Origin: Bdellovibrionales bacterium
GTDB taxonomy: Bacteria > Bdellovibrionota > FAC87 > UBA2466
Direction of reading: 5' to 3'
DNA length: 57,947 bases
Assembly (NCBI GenBank): GCA_009692515.1
Contig: SHZA01000006.1
Location: 1-57,947 of the forward strand
A program made the translations under genes and the position numbers. Below the pieces are notes generated by a model. That model was not told the origin of the DNA. It did no database searches and was given only the letters and a program-made list of their open reading frames with translations. Each line of letters begins with the position of its first letter. The stretch's first letter is position 1. Positions 1-8,624 of the stretch are shown here, piece by piece.

Positions 1-330
1 CAACGCTTTAAAGAGTATACCAACGAGTCCCTGAAAGATGACGGCCAAAAGTCTTCAAGCGAAACACCAGCGAGAACGAGATGGGCAACGTTCTCAAATG
101 AAACAGACGAAATTTTTGACTGCCGGCGAACACGTTCCAATTGGGAGCCCAGCCTCTGTTTCGGCGAGCTATGGGTAGGGATGCATTTAGCACGCGAAGC
201 TACTGATGAATTCCTTGACTTGCAGTTGGCCGAATTTTTGGATAAAATGATGGGTCAAGTTAATCCCATCATTAAAATATTTTTTATATTAGAAATAAAA
301 TCAGCTGCAGTTATAAGTGTAATCGTATGA
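1..330 (+). CDS. 3' end of a possible protein, truncated by the window start
   Basis: The first frame is open from base 1 to a TGA at 328-330, about 109 residues, with no start codon needed because the window edge cuts it. The product is polar and charged in its first two thirds and ends in a short hydrophobic stretch. I recognise no family. Base composition changes inside it: roughly the first 230 bases are GC-richer than the AT-rich last 100. The opposite strand is also open over 8-193, so coding status is weak. It may be the end of a real gene, a decayed gene, or chance. Confidence 0.27.
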   Translation, partial: QRFKEYTNESLKDDGQKSSSETPARTRWATFSNETDEIFDCRRTRSNWEPSLCFGELWVGMHLAREATDEFLDLQLAEFLDKMMGQVNPIIKIFFILEIKSAAVISVIV

Positions 331-670
331 TTAAGGGGTTCGGCAAATGGAATTATATAAATATAATTTTTATTTAATCGTGCTTCAGTTTTTTGGGGGG
401 ACATACGTATTAACGGACGAGATTTATAGTGCTATAGTGCTATACTCCTAGCCTACCCCCCCTCATATTGCGGGGGCGGATAATTCCGGCTTAAGAACTC
501 ATGTTCTAAGAGCGACTACTGAAAGTAATGGATTTGGATTGGCTCCCAATAATACGCCGCGCATCCCCCCTGGAATCTTTGGGAGAAATTCTTAAGGTGA
601 AAAGGGGCGCTATTTCTGAACGGATTCCATCATATTTCCAGAATACAGTAAGAGTATTATAGGAGGGGAC
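331..670. other. Intergenic region without a supported gene
   Basis: This 340-bp gap has no convincing gene. It starts AT-rich (340-400), then holds a short tandem repeat (425-445), a C7 tract facing a G5 tract (456-476) that could form a hairpin with a 9-nt loop, and a second small inverted repeat at 477-488. A frame without a start is open from about 476 to a TAA at 593-595, but nothing in it looks like a family. I saw no good sigma-70 promoter for the gene at 671. A strong ribosome binding site (AGGAGGGG, 661-668) lies at the end. Confidence 0.5.
425..445. repeat. Short tandem repeat, unit TATAGTGC
   Basis: TATAGTGC occurs twice head to tail (425-432 and 433-440), followed by a third partial copy (TATAC). 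It lies 225 bp before the start of the secreted-protein gene at 671. Function unknown; two copies are too few to call it a regulatory array. Confidence 0.5.
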
Positions 671-2248
671 GTGAATAAAAAGTTAGGTAATCCTATTTTT
701 TTTGGTTATTCAGTTTTAGTTTCTGTGTGTTTTTCTCTTCTGTTTTTCTCTTTGTCTATACGCGCTAATCCAATTGAATTGTGTCGTCTTACTTTTAATC
801 GAATTGCGGTTGGAGTAACAAGCCCCAATAAAAATAAGCCCTTATTTTCTCCTGCGGGCCGGTTTATACCAACCTCTGAGTTAGGAGAAAGATTCGGAGA
901 AGCTATAGATCGAGCGTATCAGCTTTTTCTTTTAAGAGTAAAAAAGACCAACCCTTCAGATACGATTGCTAGAAAGGATGAGGAAAGGCGTTTGTTCTCC
1001 GATGCTCTGAAAGAAACGATGGGAGATCGCGGATTTCGCGTCCTTGATACCCCTCATGGGTGGACCATTCCTGGTGATGGGGGTAAGCGAGTTCCATTGC
1101 CTATTCATTTAGTAGAAGCTTTTACTTTCGATCACCATGGTCCCTTTCTGAAATTCGGAAAGAATGTTCCACACAACAATGAAAAGCGAAACACCTCAAA
1201 ACAGTTGTTGGATTTCATTTCTAGTGAAGTAGGCGGCTTGAGCGGTCAGCCACTCGCAATAAAAATAATGGATCTGCAGAAACAGTTTAGTGAAGTCTCT
1301 ACGGATAATTTGGGGGACGGAGCTCTTGCAATTTGGATTAGCCGTAATCTTGATTTAGTCGCTAGAAATTCCAGGCTAAGAGCAGAACTTTCTCAGCTTA
1401 CCTTTTTTGAGGATTTCGGATTTTTTGGAACTAAATTTGAAAAAATTGCAAACCAAACTGACAATAAAAATTTGATTTTAGCTATTAAAAGACAGAAAGC
1501 CTTATTTGTTGCTTACGACCAAATTTTGAAAGAGGCACGCAATCGGGCAAATGACCCAGCACTGGGTTTAAATACAAGTGACAGATTTGGTCAATTGGGT
1601 GGCGAAGAGCAACATCGAATTGTAGAGAAAGCTATATTGGCAATTGATCGTATTATTTCTGACCCGATTTATGCTTTTGAAGAAGCAGGAAAATTTGATT
1701 TAGCCATCGAAAAGGCGCAGAAAAAGGTTCCGACTATGGTGGCTGCTCTGCGAGAAGACGTCGTAAAACACCTTGTGGGGGTGGCCTCTAGCGATCGTGA
1801 GACCTCTATGGGTAGAGTAAATCAGCAAGTAGAACGTTTGTTAGAAGATACTTTTATTACGTATGATATAGATCCTAATGCGACGGAAGGAGGCGGTCGA
1901 TTTGCTACATGGGGAGCAGTGCCTAGAGCACATGATAAGCCTAATCAAGTAAGCTTAATCAAACGGCCAGATGGGAAGACAGGTTTTATTTTCGCTCATC
2001 CTCATGGGAGACCTGTAAAACACCAGTTTAAAGAAGCTGCAGAGGAAATTAAGAGAGTCCATCTTGAGAGACTGGGGATAAACTTAAGGAATTCTGGAAT
2101 GACTTCTGATGCAGTTAATGAGGCGTTGCAGAGAGCCCCATTTGATGTAGTGAGTAGGCCTGGTCCATCTGATTTCTTTTTTTCCTTTAACGGAGTTCTA
2201 TTGTCTCCCGCGGAGATTACCGTAATATTAATGAAGCATTACAACTAA
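671..2248 (+). CDS. Large secreted protein of unknown function, weak DHH-like motif
   Basis: A 525-residue protein starting at GTG 671 behind a strong binding site (AGGAGGGG). The N-terminus is a Sec signal peptide with a long hydrophobic core and a likely cut near Ala-Asn at residues 32-33, so it acts outside the cytoplasm. Around residues 152-175 there is Asp-His-His-Gly followed by an Asn-Thr...Gln-Leu-Leu pattern, and about 40 residues later Asp-Asn-Leu-Gly-Asp-Gly. The order recalls DHH-type phosphoesterases, but this is motif resemblance only. The rest is mostly helical and charged, with Gly-Gly-Gly and His-Pro-His-Gly patches near residues 415-445. It stands alone on this strand. Sure that it is a real exported protein; function unknown. 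Confidence 0.75.
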   Translation: MNKKLGNPIFFGYSVLVSVCFSLLFFSLSIRANPIELCRLTFNRIAVGVTSPNKNKPLFSPAGRFIPTSELGERFGEAIDRAYQLFLLRVKKTNPSDTIARKDEERRLFSDALKETMGDRGFRVLDTPHGWTIPGDGGKRVPLPIHLVEAFTFDHHGPFLKFGKNVPHNNEKRNTSKQLLDFISSEVGGLSGQPLAIKIMDLQKQFSEVSTDNLGDGALAIWISRNLDLVARNSRLRAELSQLTFFEDFGFFGTKFEKIANQTDNKNLILAIKRQKALFVAYDQILKEARNRANDPALGLNTSDRFGQLGGEEQHRIVEKAILAIDRIISDPIYAFEEAGKFDLAIEKAQKKVPTMVAALREDVVKHLVGVASSDRETSMGRVNQQVERLLEDTFITYDIDPNATEGGGRFATWGAVPRAHDKPNQVSLIKRPDGKTGFIFAHPHGRPVKHQFKEAAEEIKRVHLERLGINLRNSGMTSDAVNEALQRAPFDVVSRPGPSDFFFSFNGVLLSPAEITVILMKHYN

Positions 2249-2534
2249 AATTTATTGAGCAAAACCAAAAAAGCTCCCCCCTTAACCAAGTCCGAATCCG
2301 AGGATCTGTCACTTTGTCTCTCTCTCGTCGTAGAGCACAACCGTTATTTTTTTACGATCCACTTTCAGGCTTCTTGTAGACTAAACTCACAAATCATTCT
2401 AAATATTTTCAATCCATACCTAGTCCTCAAGAAAATTAGAGTAAACGTAAGCGTTGGAACGCTCAGATTTTTCCTTGCTCTTTAGTACCTATAAATGTTC
2501 CTAAATAATTAGATATTGAGCTTTTTTGTTTGGC

Positions 2535-3389
2535 TCACAATCGCTCAAAATCTACAGACATATTTAATGAAGGGCTAGAGTGAGTGAGCTGTCCTACGCT
2601 GATGTAATCGACTCCTAAACCTGCGAGCCTTGCAACTTTATCTATTGTCATTCCACCAGAAACTTCGATACGGCAGTGATTAGCAATAGCGCAGGCTCTT
2701 ATCTTTTGAATCGCTATTTCTGTATCGGTGAATGAAAAATTATCTAGCATGATCACATCAGGTGGATCTTTAAGAATAGAATTTAAAGTAGCTAACTCCT
2801 GAACCTCAATTTCTACGCGATGAAGTGGTGAACGATCCCATTTGGCTTTTTTTAACATCTCTAGGGGATCGGAAAAAATCTGATGGTTTTCTTTAATCAA
2901 AATTCCATCACTTAAATTACGCCGATGAATATGGCCTCCCCCCGCAACCACCGCCTGTAACTGTAAGTTCCTTAAACCAGGAAGCGTTTTTCTTGTAGCC
3001 AAAATTAGTGTGGGATGGGGTTTAACAGCCTCTACAAAAGATTGAGTTAAGGTGGCAATTCCGCTTAAAAAACTTAGGTAATTAATCAAAGTACGCTCGA
3101 GAGATAAACAACTACCAGCGGGTCCTTCCATTCTTAAAATTTCCTGATCTTTACTTAGCGGATTTCCGTTTTTTAATTCACAGGTCATTTTTATCTGGGA
3201 TTCGAAAAGATTACTAAAGGCCGAAACTACATTGTCTCCAGCAAAAATCCCGGCCTCTCTAGCTATTAAAATGGCTCTGGCAGAATGAGTTTGATTCTCA
3301 CTAAGCAAACCCACTGTGACATCATCACTAATTCTATCCACTTCACACTCAAGTGAAATGGCATGCATTAATTCGGTTAGATTTACCAC
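2535..3389 (-). CDS. nadC: Nicotinate-nucleotide pyrophosphorylase (quinolinate phosphoribosyltransferase)
   Basis: Converts quinolinate and PRPP to nicotinate mononucleotide in de novo NAD synthesis, in the cytoplasm. The 284-residue protein has the normal family length. It shows ERTLINYLSFLSGIAT (residues 98-113), TRKTLPGLR (132-140), GGGHIHRRNLSDGILIKENH (150-169), a metal/phosphate-site LDNF and the C-terminal VSGG...D-YISVGQLTHS segment of the barrel. The GTG at 3389 is kept because the first residues align with the family's N-terminal helix; the ATG at 3368 would remove seven of them. There is no ribosome binding site at the usual distance, which fits the possible near-leaderless promoter just upstream. 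nadA and nadB are not in the window. Confidence 0.95.
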   Translation of the reverse strand: MVNLTELMHAISLECEVDRISDDVTVGLLSENQTHSARAILIAREAGIFAGDNVVSAFSNLFESQIKMTCELKNGNPLSKDQEILRMEGPAGSCLSLERTLINYLSFLSGIATLTQSFVEAVKPHPTLILATRKTLPGLRNLQLQAVVAGGGHIHRRNLSDGILIKENHQIFSDPLEMLKKAKWDRSPLHRVEIEVQELATLNSILKDPPDVIMLDNFSFTDTEIAIQKIRACAIANHCRIEVSGGMTIDKVARLAGLGVDYISVGQLTHSSPSLNMSVDFERL

Positions 3390-3395
3390 CTTCTG

Positions 3396-3424
3396 GTATT
3401 AGCATATAGGATAGGAAGTTACAA
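3396..3424 (-). promoter_or_regulatory. Possible sigma-70 promoter for nadC, close to its start codon
   Basis: Read on the minus strand: TTGTAA (-35), 17 bp, TAATAC (-10) preceded by TGC as in extended -10 elements. Only 6 bp separate the -10 from the GTG of nadC, so the transcript would begin at or next to the start codon. The -10 match is only 3 of 6, so this is tentative. Confidence 0.35.
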
Positions 3425-3438
3425 TTCAGGGAAGATTC

Positions 3439-4113
3439 CTAATAGGCCTTGGTGATTTTGGAGTTTTGGCCATCACTAATTTCGGGATAATGCTTTACAG
3501 TAAAATGGTTAACAAACCACTTTTCCCCCATGGCGACAGCCACCAGGACTAAAAGCCCTCCTATAATATCAATAAAGTAATGTTGCTTAGTTGTGAGTGT
3601 GGAAATTATTATCGCTAAAGTCCAAAGCCCCAAAAACCCCACCAATTTTTTAGATCTCTTTCTTAAACTCCAGGTGGCGACCGAGGTCAGCGCCACATGC
3701 AAACTAGGTAAGCAATTATTAGGACTATCTCCCACATAAATAAATTCCATAGCGGCCTTGATGAAAGTGTTACTTACAATGGGATAGCTAGGCCTGGGGT
3801 AGGTGGTGGGAAAAAATATAAAAAACAGGCCACATGTAAATAGAGTTGCAAACATCATGCGACTAAAGGAACGAAAATCATCTGGGTTCTTTATCAGAAT
3901 AATCGCAAATAAAATAAGTAAATAATCGGAGGTATAAATTAAAAAGGTAACGGGAATGAGAGGGATAGCGTTATCTAACCAGGTCATGGGAAGTAGGGCG
4001 GGATCCCATCTAGCATATAGATTAGGAAAGATATAAAAAAAGCCGTAGGCAATAATAAATAGACCCAACAGTTTACTCTTAGTTTTAAAAGGAAAATTAG
4101 ATCCCAAGTCCAT
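3439..4113 (-). CDS. PAP2-superfamily membrane phosphatase/phosphotransferase
   Basis: A 224-residue polytopic membrane protein with about six hydrophobic segments. The PAP2 signature can be seen in order: a PTTYPRP-type first motif (about residues 101-107), CLPSLHVA with the catalytic-type His, and TKQHYFIDIIGG with the second His. The layout resembles the PAP2-like/inositol-phosphorylceramide-synthase subgroup, whose members act on lipid phosphates or transfer phospho-head groups at the membrane. The substrate cannot be read from the sequence. It starts 30 bp after the thioredoxin gene on the same strand, so the two are probably co-transcribed; nadC follows after 49 bp. Confidence 0.82.
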   Translation of the reverse strand: MDLGSNFPFKTKSKLLGLFIIAYGFFYIFPNLYARWDPALLPMTWLDNAIPLIPVTFLIYTSDYLLILFAIILIKNPDDFRSFSRMMFATLFTCGLFFIFFPTTYPRPSYPIVSNTFIKAAMEFIYVGDSPNNCLPSLHVALTSVATWSLRKRSKKLVGFLGLWTLAIIISTLTTKQHYFIDIIGGLLVLVAVAMGEKWFVNHFTVKHYPEISDGQNSKITKAY

Positions 4114-4143
4114 AAAAATATTTCATCAAATGAGTTAGCCTTA

Positions 4144-4698
4144 TTATTCTTTGATCACCTGTTCTATTTCTCTTAAAATAGAAAGGTCCATCCAGTTTTG
4201 GGGACCGTGATAAACTTTGTATATTTTCCCTTTTTTATCAATAAGAATAGAAAGGGGAATGCTATCAACCGAGTATGATTTTAGTTGGTTCTGAGAGAAG
4301 TTAAATACTAAGTTTTGAGGAAGTTTAGAACTAGCTATTTTTCCCGCCAAGCTTTCGGTGCGATCCCCACCAATATTAAAGGCCAATAGGAGGAATCCCT
4401 GTTTTTTAAGGTGATTTTCTAGCATGATTAGGCTCGGCATCTCTTCCATACAGGGAATACACCAGCTGGCCCAAAAGTTCATGAGAACAACCACCCCTTG
4501 TTGTTGAGAAAGAGAGGTGTTTTTTCCTGAATTTGACTGAAATTCAATATCAGGGGCCTGAGCCCCCAAAAAATTTTCTTGAGAAAGATTCCATTGGCCC
4601 GCAAAAAAGATGATTAAGCCAAAAGCCATCAAGATAATGCCCATGGCAATGAACATTTCGTGAGGTTTTAAAATTTTATTACCACTCTGAATTGCCAT
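4144..4698 (-). CDS. TlpA/ResA-like membrane-anchored thioredoxin
   Basis: A 184-residue protein: one N-terminal membrane anchor (about residues 13-33) and a periplasmic thioredoxin fold. The redox motif is in FWASWCIPC (Trp-Cys-Ile-Pro-Cys), followed by the E-M-P-S-L of TlpA/ResA/DsbE proteins, and the cis-Pro loop is in S-I-P-L-S. Members reduce periplasmic disulfides, for example in cytochrome c maturation; the partner here is unknown as no cytochrome genes are near. I chose ATG 4698 over ATG 4719 because GGAG sits 8 bp before 4698, while 4719 has no binding site. Confidence 0.87.
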   Translation of the reverse strand: MAIQSGNKILKPHEMFIAMGIILMAFGLIIFFAGQWNLSQENFLGAQAPDIEFQSNSGKNTSLSQQQGVVVLMNFWASWCIPCMEEMPSLIMLENHLKKQGFLLLAFNIGGDRTESLAGKIASSKLPQNLVFNFSQNQLKSYSVDSIPLSILIDKKGKIYKVYHGPQNWMDLSILREIEQVIKE

Positions 4699-4811
4699 AC
4701 GTTGCACTCCAGTATACATCTTAATGATAGCATACTAGTAAGGTTCGGATGGTGAAAATGGTCGAATCGATAAGTAGCTAACACTGTTGATACTAACCAA
4801 AAGGAACTCTC

Positions 4812-5249
4812 ATGGCTGAATTACCTCTTTATAATGCCCCTATCGTAGGTGGCGATGTCTTGGCTTATTGCTCAAAATGCCAAGGAGAATTTTCTCATAT
4901 TGTTGTTTCTATGATCGGTAAACGACCTGCCAAGGTCGTTTGTAAGATGTGCAAGGGGCAACACAACTTTAAAAGAGCCTCAGATACTCGAGCCAAATCG
5001 GTGACTAAATCTTCGACATCGGCCCCCAGAAAAACGGTTGTTTTAGCAGCCGATTATTGGGAGGAACAAATCGCTAAGAAAAAAGGTAAGCCAATGAAGG
5101 CCTATAGCCCTAAACAGGTATTTCTCAAGGATGACGTGATCGACCATTCAGCTTTCGGAGTGGGAATTGTTGAAGAGGTAAAACTTAGTGGGAAAATTTT
5201 AGTTATTTTCCGTGGTGGAGAAAAACTTTTAGTTCATTCGATGAACTAA
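4812..5249 (+). CDS. Small Zn-ribbon protein with C-terminal Tudor/KOW-like domain
   Basis: A 145-residue cytoplasmic protein. Residues 20-47 hold two Cys-x2-Cys pairs (C20/C23 and C44/C47), a zinc ribbon. Then comes a Ser/Thr/Lys-rich linker (about 57-75), a short helical piece with a conserved-looking YWEEQ, and a C-terminal domain (104-145) reading FLKDDVIDHSAFGVGIVEEV and ending in a GGEKLLVHSM strand. That last part resembles the Tudor-like C-terminal domain of UvrD/PcrA helicases and the N-domain of CarD, both of which bind RNA polymerase. The binding site is AAGGAA. Function is inferred: a possible RNA-polymerase-associated factor. Convergent with the liv operon, 33 bp apart. Confidence 0.72.
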   Translation: MAELPLYNAPIVGGDVLAYCSKCQGEFSHIVVSMIGKRPAKVVCKMCKGQHNFKRASDTRAKSVTKSSTSAPRKTVVLAADYWEEQIAKKKGKPMKAYSPKQVFLKDDVIDHSAFGVGIVEEVKLSGKILVIFRGGEKLLVHSMN

Positions 5250-5282
5250 TATTTCTATTGGGATTGGCTCTTTAAAAAAATT

Positions 5283-5984
5283 CTAGTGGTCACCTAGATA
5301 GGCTTTGCGAACGGCATCATTCGTTAAGAGGGCTTCTGAGGTATCTGTATGGGTAATTTCTCCCACCTCCAGAACATATCCTCGATGTGAAATTTTTAAA
5401 GCGGCCTGCGCATTTTGCTCTACCAAAAGAACTGTGGTTCCTGCTTTATTGATCTTTTGAATAATCGAAAAAATAGATTTTGTGATCTGTGGAGCCAACC
5501 CTAAAGAGGGCTCATCAAGTAACATGAGTTTAGGTTTTGATAAAAGCGCTCGACTGATAGCCAACATTTGTTGTTCGCCTCCCGATAAAGTTCCAGCAAT
5601 CTGCTTCTTTCTCTCAAGAAGAATTGGAAACAAACTATAAACCTCATCCAAATCACCAGGTAACAACTTTCGAATATAAGCTCCCATTAACAGATTTTCA
5701 TATACGGTTAGATTTGCAAAAATACCTCTTCGTTCAGGAACATGCGACATTCCTCTTCTAACGATGAGATGTGATTTAAGTCGTGCGATATCTTGACCAT
5801 CAAAAACTACACTTCCAGAGGCTAATTTAATAAGACCCGAAACGGCTCTAAGAATCGTTGTTTTTCCTGCTCCATTAGCGCCAATAAGAGCCACAGTTTC
5901 TCCCTGGCCAACCTCCATCGATAAATTGCGAATAGCAGGAATTAACCCGTAATTCACAGATAAATTTTTAATAGATAAAATCAT
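5283..5984 (-). CDS. livF: Branched-chain amino-acid ABC transporter, ATP-binding protein LivF
   Basis: One of two ATPases that power uptake by the Liv/HAAT-type importer on the inner face of the membrane. The 233-residue protein has Walker A GANGAGKTT (about residues 36-44), the signature LSGGEQQMLAISRAL and Walker B LMLLDEPSLGLAP, which is typical of LivF rather than LivG. It is the last gene of the five-gene operon and overlaps livG by 4 bp. The exact substrate (branched-chain amino acids, another amino acid or an amide) cannot be told from the ATPase. Confidence 0.93.
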   Translation of the reverse strand: MILSIKNLSVNYGLIPAIRNLSMEVGQGETVALIGANGAGKTTILRAVSGLIKLASGSVVFDGQDIARLKSHLIVRRGMSHVPERRGIFANLTVYENLLMGAYIRKLLPGDLDEVYSLFPILLERKKQIAGTLSGGEQQMLAISRALLSKPKLMLLDEPSLGLAPQITKSIFSIIQKINKAGTTVLLVEQNAQAALKISHRGYVLEVGEITHTDTSEALLTNDAVRKAYLGDH

Positions 5985-6769
5985 CCTACACCCAAGTAAG
6001 CTTCAATCACTTTAGGATTATTCTGAATTTCTCGAGGAGTCCCACTGGCAATGATCTCACCATGATCTAAAACGGTAATTTTTTCACAAATTCCCATTAC
6101 CAGTTTCATGTCATGCTCAATTAAAAGAACCGCTGTCTTAAATTTATTTCGAATCTCGGCAATCGTTGCCATCAGAGCGACCTTTTCTTGTGTGTTTAAC
6201 CCTGCAGCCGGTTCGTCGAGTAATAATACCTTAGGATTCGTTGCTAACGCCCTGGCGATTTCCAATCGTCTTTGATCTCCATAAGGCAAACTCTTAGCTT
6301 TATCATTTTTACGGTTTTCCAGTCCCATGATCTCGAGTAGAGCGCAGGCTCTCTCTCTAAACTGGTTTTCGATACGGTAATAGCGTGCCGTTCTTAAGAG
6401 AACATCCACATACCGATACTCCACTCGCATATGATAAGAAACCATGACATTCTCTATAACCGTCATTTCCGAAAAGAGCCTGATATTTTGAAAGGTTCTG
6501 GCAATTCCGGCCTTGGCAATTTGATGTGGCTTAAATCCTAAAAGAGATTTTCCATTTAAGGTCATCGCACCTGAATCTGGAAGATAAACGCCAGTAATTA
6601 AGTTAAAAATAGTTGTTTTGCCAGCTCCATTGGGACCAATCAATCCCTGAAGCTCCATCGGTTGTAAACTTAAAGTAAACCGATTAACAGCTTTGAGTCC
6701 ACCAAAAGCAATAGACAGAGACTCAACTTTAAAATCATGGTTTGTAGTATCGGAAGAAATATTTGTCAC
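5981..6769 (-). CDS. livG: Branched-chain amino-acid ABC transporter, ATP-binding protein LivG
   Basis: The second ATPase of the importer, 262 residues, the usual LivG length. Walker A is GPNGAGKTT, followed by the LivG-type segment GIARTFQNIRLFSEMTVIEN. The signature is LPYGDQRRLEIARALA, and Walker B is VLLLDEPAAGLN. The LivG-specific long helical insert is present. It overlaps livM by 4 bp and livF by 4 bp, so translation is probably coupled and the two ATPases are made in equal amount. Confidence 0.94.
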   Translation of the reverse strand: MTNISSDTTNHDFKVESLSIAFGGLKAVNRFTLSLQPMELQGLIGPNGAGKTTIFNLITGVYLPDSGAMTLNGKSLLGFKPHQIAKAGIARTFQNIRLFSEMTVIENVMVSYHMRVEYRYVDVLLRTARYYRIENQFRERACALLEIMGLENRKNDKAKSLPYGDQRRLEIARALATNPKVLLLDEPAAGLNTQEKVALMATIAEIRNKFKTAVLLIEHDMKLVMGICEKITVLDHGEIIASGTPREIQNNPKVIEAYLGVG

Positions 6770-7710
6770 GAGGAGGCCTTCTTACGAAAAAGTTCCCAAA
6801 TCTCTTTGTGGCCAAAAATTCCACGAGGACGCACCAACATTAAAATAATTAAGATCAGAGGAAAAATAACCATTCGATAGTTATCAAAAGCACGAAGAAG
6901 TTCTGGGAGTAACGTCACAATAATTCCACCCAACATGGCGCCAGACAGACTTCCCATTCCTCCAATCACCACCATGATCACAACCTCTACCGATTTATTA
7001 AATACAAAAGAATTCGGATCGATAAAACTTTGAAAGTGAGCAAAAAGTCCACCTGCAATACCTGCAAAAAAAGAGCTAATAACAAAGGCAACAATCTTAT
7101 AATGAGCTATATTAATACCCATAGATTCTGCTGCAATTTCATTTTCTCTAACCGATAAAATGGCTCGCCCATAACTAGACCGTAAAAGTCTCAGAAGCGC
7201 GACAAAAGTAACTACCACCCACAGATAAACCCAAAAGAAATTCGCCACTCTCGGAATTCCAGGAAGTCCTCTAGCGCCACCCACCTGTTCAAAGTTTAGA
7301 AAGCAAATACGAATGATCTCACCAAATCCCAATGTCACAATAGCGAGATAATCCCCTCGTAATCGCAAAGAAGGGAGGCCTACTAAATACCCTGCAACAG
7401 CTGCGGCAAGTCCACCGGTTAAAATAGCACAGCCCACTCCGAGATCGGTCTTAAAGAAAGGGGAAAGCGTAAGCACCGTAGTGATCAGAGCGCTCGCATA
7501 AGCACCCACTCCCATAAACCCGGCATGTCCTAGAGAAAATTGTCCTGCACATCCATTGATCAGATTTAAACTCATCGCCAAAATCATTCCAATTCCACAA
7601 TTGATAATAACTCTTAAAACATAGCCATCCACATTATCTTCTAGAAAGTAATTCAATCCAAAGATTGCTAATGCAATGATAAGTAGAATACTTTTTTGAA
7701 TAATTTTCAT
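6766..7710 (-). CDS. livM: Branched-chain amino-acid ABC transporter permease LivM
   Basis: A 314-residue inner-membrane permease with about nine hydrophobic segments. Typical LivM stretches are visible: LNLINGCAGQFSLGHAGFMG (about residues 47-66), the LPSLRLRGDYLAIVTLGFGE loop, SVRENEIAAESMGIN (the cytoplasmic coupling helix) and a C-terminal VVIGGMGSLSGAMLGG. It forms the channel together with LivH. It overlaps both neighbours by 4 bp. Confidence 0.94.
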   Translation of the reverse strand: MKIIQKSILLIIALAIFGLNYFLEDNVDGYVLRVIINCGIGMILAMSLNLINGCAGQFSLGHAGFMGVGAYASALITTVLTLSPFFKTDLGVGCAILTGGLAAAVAGYLVGLPSLRLRGDYLAIVTLGFGEIIRICFLNFEQVGGARGLPGIPRVANFFWVYLWVVVTFVALLRLLRSSYGRAILSVRENEIAAESMGINIAHYKIVAFVISSFFAGIAGGLFAHFQSFIDPNSFVFNKSVEVVIMVVIGGMGSLSGAMLGGIIVTLLPELLRAFDNYRMVIFPLILIILMLVRPRGIFGHKEIWELFRKKASS

Positions 7711-8615
7711 ACTTTCTCTCGGCGAAAAGTTCCAAAAAGACCTGCGGGCTTAAAAAGAAGAATTAAAATTAAAATTCCAAAAGCAATCGCATCACGAAAG
7801 GAGGAGGAGATGTAATAAACGGTAAATGATTCTGCTAAACCCAAAACAATACCCCCCACAGCAGCACCTAAAATATTTCCAATACCTCCAAAAACGGCAG
7901 CCACAAAAGCTTTCAAACCGATCATGGTTCCTAGTAAAGGTTCTATTTTAGGATAAGACAAACCATAAAGAATAGCAGCGGCACCTGCTAAAGCGGATCC
8001 GATGGTAAAGGTAAAAATAATGATCGTGTCGGTAGGAATTCCCATTAAATTTGCCACTTCAATATCAAAGCTGACCGCTCGCATGGCCGTTCCAAGTTTA
8101 GTGTGATGAACGATCCAATGCAGAACCACCATTAAAACTAAGGAAACTAAAACGACTAGGACTTGAATATTATTTAAAACTAATCCCCCTGTATTTAAAA
8201 TAGACTTTGTGGCAATTAGAGCTGGAAACACTTGCGGGTCTGCACCAAAAATGATCTGGCCTAGATTCTCTAAAAAAAGAGAGACTCCAATAGCCGTAAT
8301 TAGCACATTGATTCTCGGCGCAGATCTCAGCGGACGATAAGCGATGCGTTCTATAGTAAGTCCTACAGTGACACAAAAAACCATACTGCCTAGAATAGTC
8401 GCTAAAAGAAGTACCAAGGGATTGGGAACTATAGGCGTCAACCATTTAGCAAGATAAAAGCCTGAGAAGGCCCCCAACATAAAAATATCACTGTGGGCAA
8501 AATTAATAAACTGCAGAACACCATAAACCATGGTGTATCCCAACGCCACAAGAGCATAAACACTCCCCTGAGCTAGTCCATTAATAATGTTTTGTAAAAA
8601 AGCTTGCAGCATCAA
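7707..8615 (-). CDS. livH: Branched-chain amino-acid ABC transporter permease LivH
   Basis: A 302-residue inner-membrane permease. It begins with the LivH-type QNIINGLAQGSVYALVALGY and VLQFINFAHSDIFMLGAF, contains the coupling segment TAMRAVSFDIEVANLMGI and ends with GGIVLGLAESF plus a last helix. It pairs with LivM. It lies 9 bp after the substrate-binding protein gene and overlaps livM by 4 bp, in the order K-H-M-G-F, which is the common order for this transporter. Confidence 0.94.
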   Translation of the reverse strand: MMLQAFLQNIINGLAQGSVYALVALGYTMVYGVLQFINFAHSDIFMLGAFSGFYLAKWLTPIVPNPLVLLLATILGSMVFCVTVGLTIERIAYRPLRSAPRINVLITAIGVSLFLENLGQIIFGADPQVFPALIATKSILNTGGLVLNNIQVLVVLVSLVLMVVLHWIVHHTKLGTAMRAVSFDIEVANLMGIPTDTIIIFTFTIGSALAGAAAILYGLSYPKIEPLLGTMIGLKAFVAAVFGGIGNILGAAVGGIVLGLAESFTVYYISSSFRDAIAFGILILILLFKPAGLFGTFRREKV

Positions 8616-8624
8616 TCTCTCGTT

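Noticed and set aside
8..193. Minus-strand frame of 61 codons
   Set aside because: It lies opposite a longer open frame, has no binding site and no recognisable sequence.
463..595. Open frame without a start codon upstream of 671
   Set aside because: No start, no binding site, no family; could be a remnant but cannot be supported.
2255..2485. Open frame of 76 codons starting at TTG
   Set aside because: No ribosome binding site, no family look, and it follows directly on the previous stop; composition is like spacer DNA.
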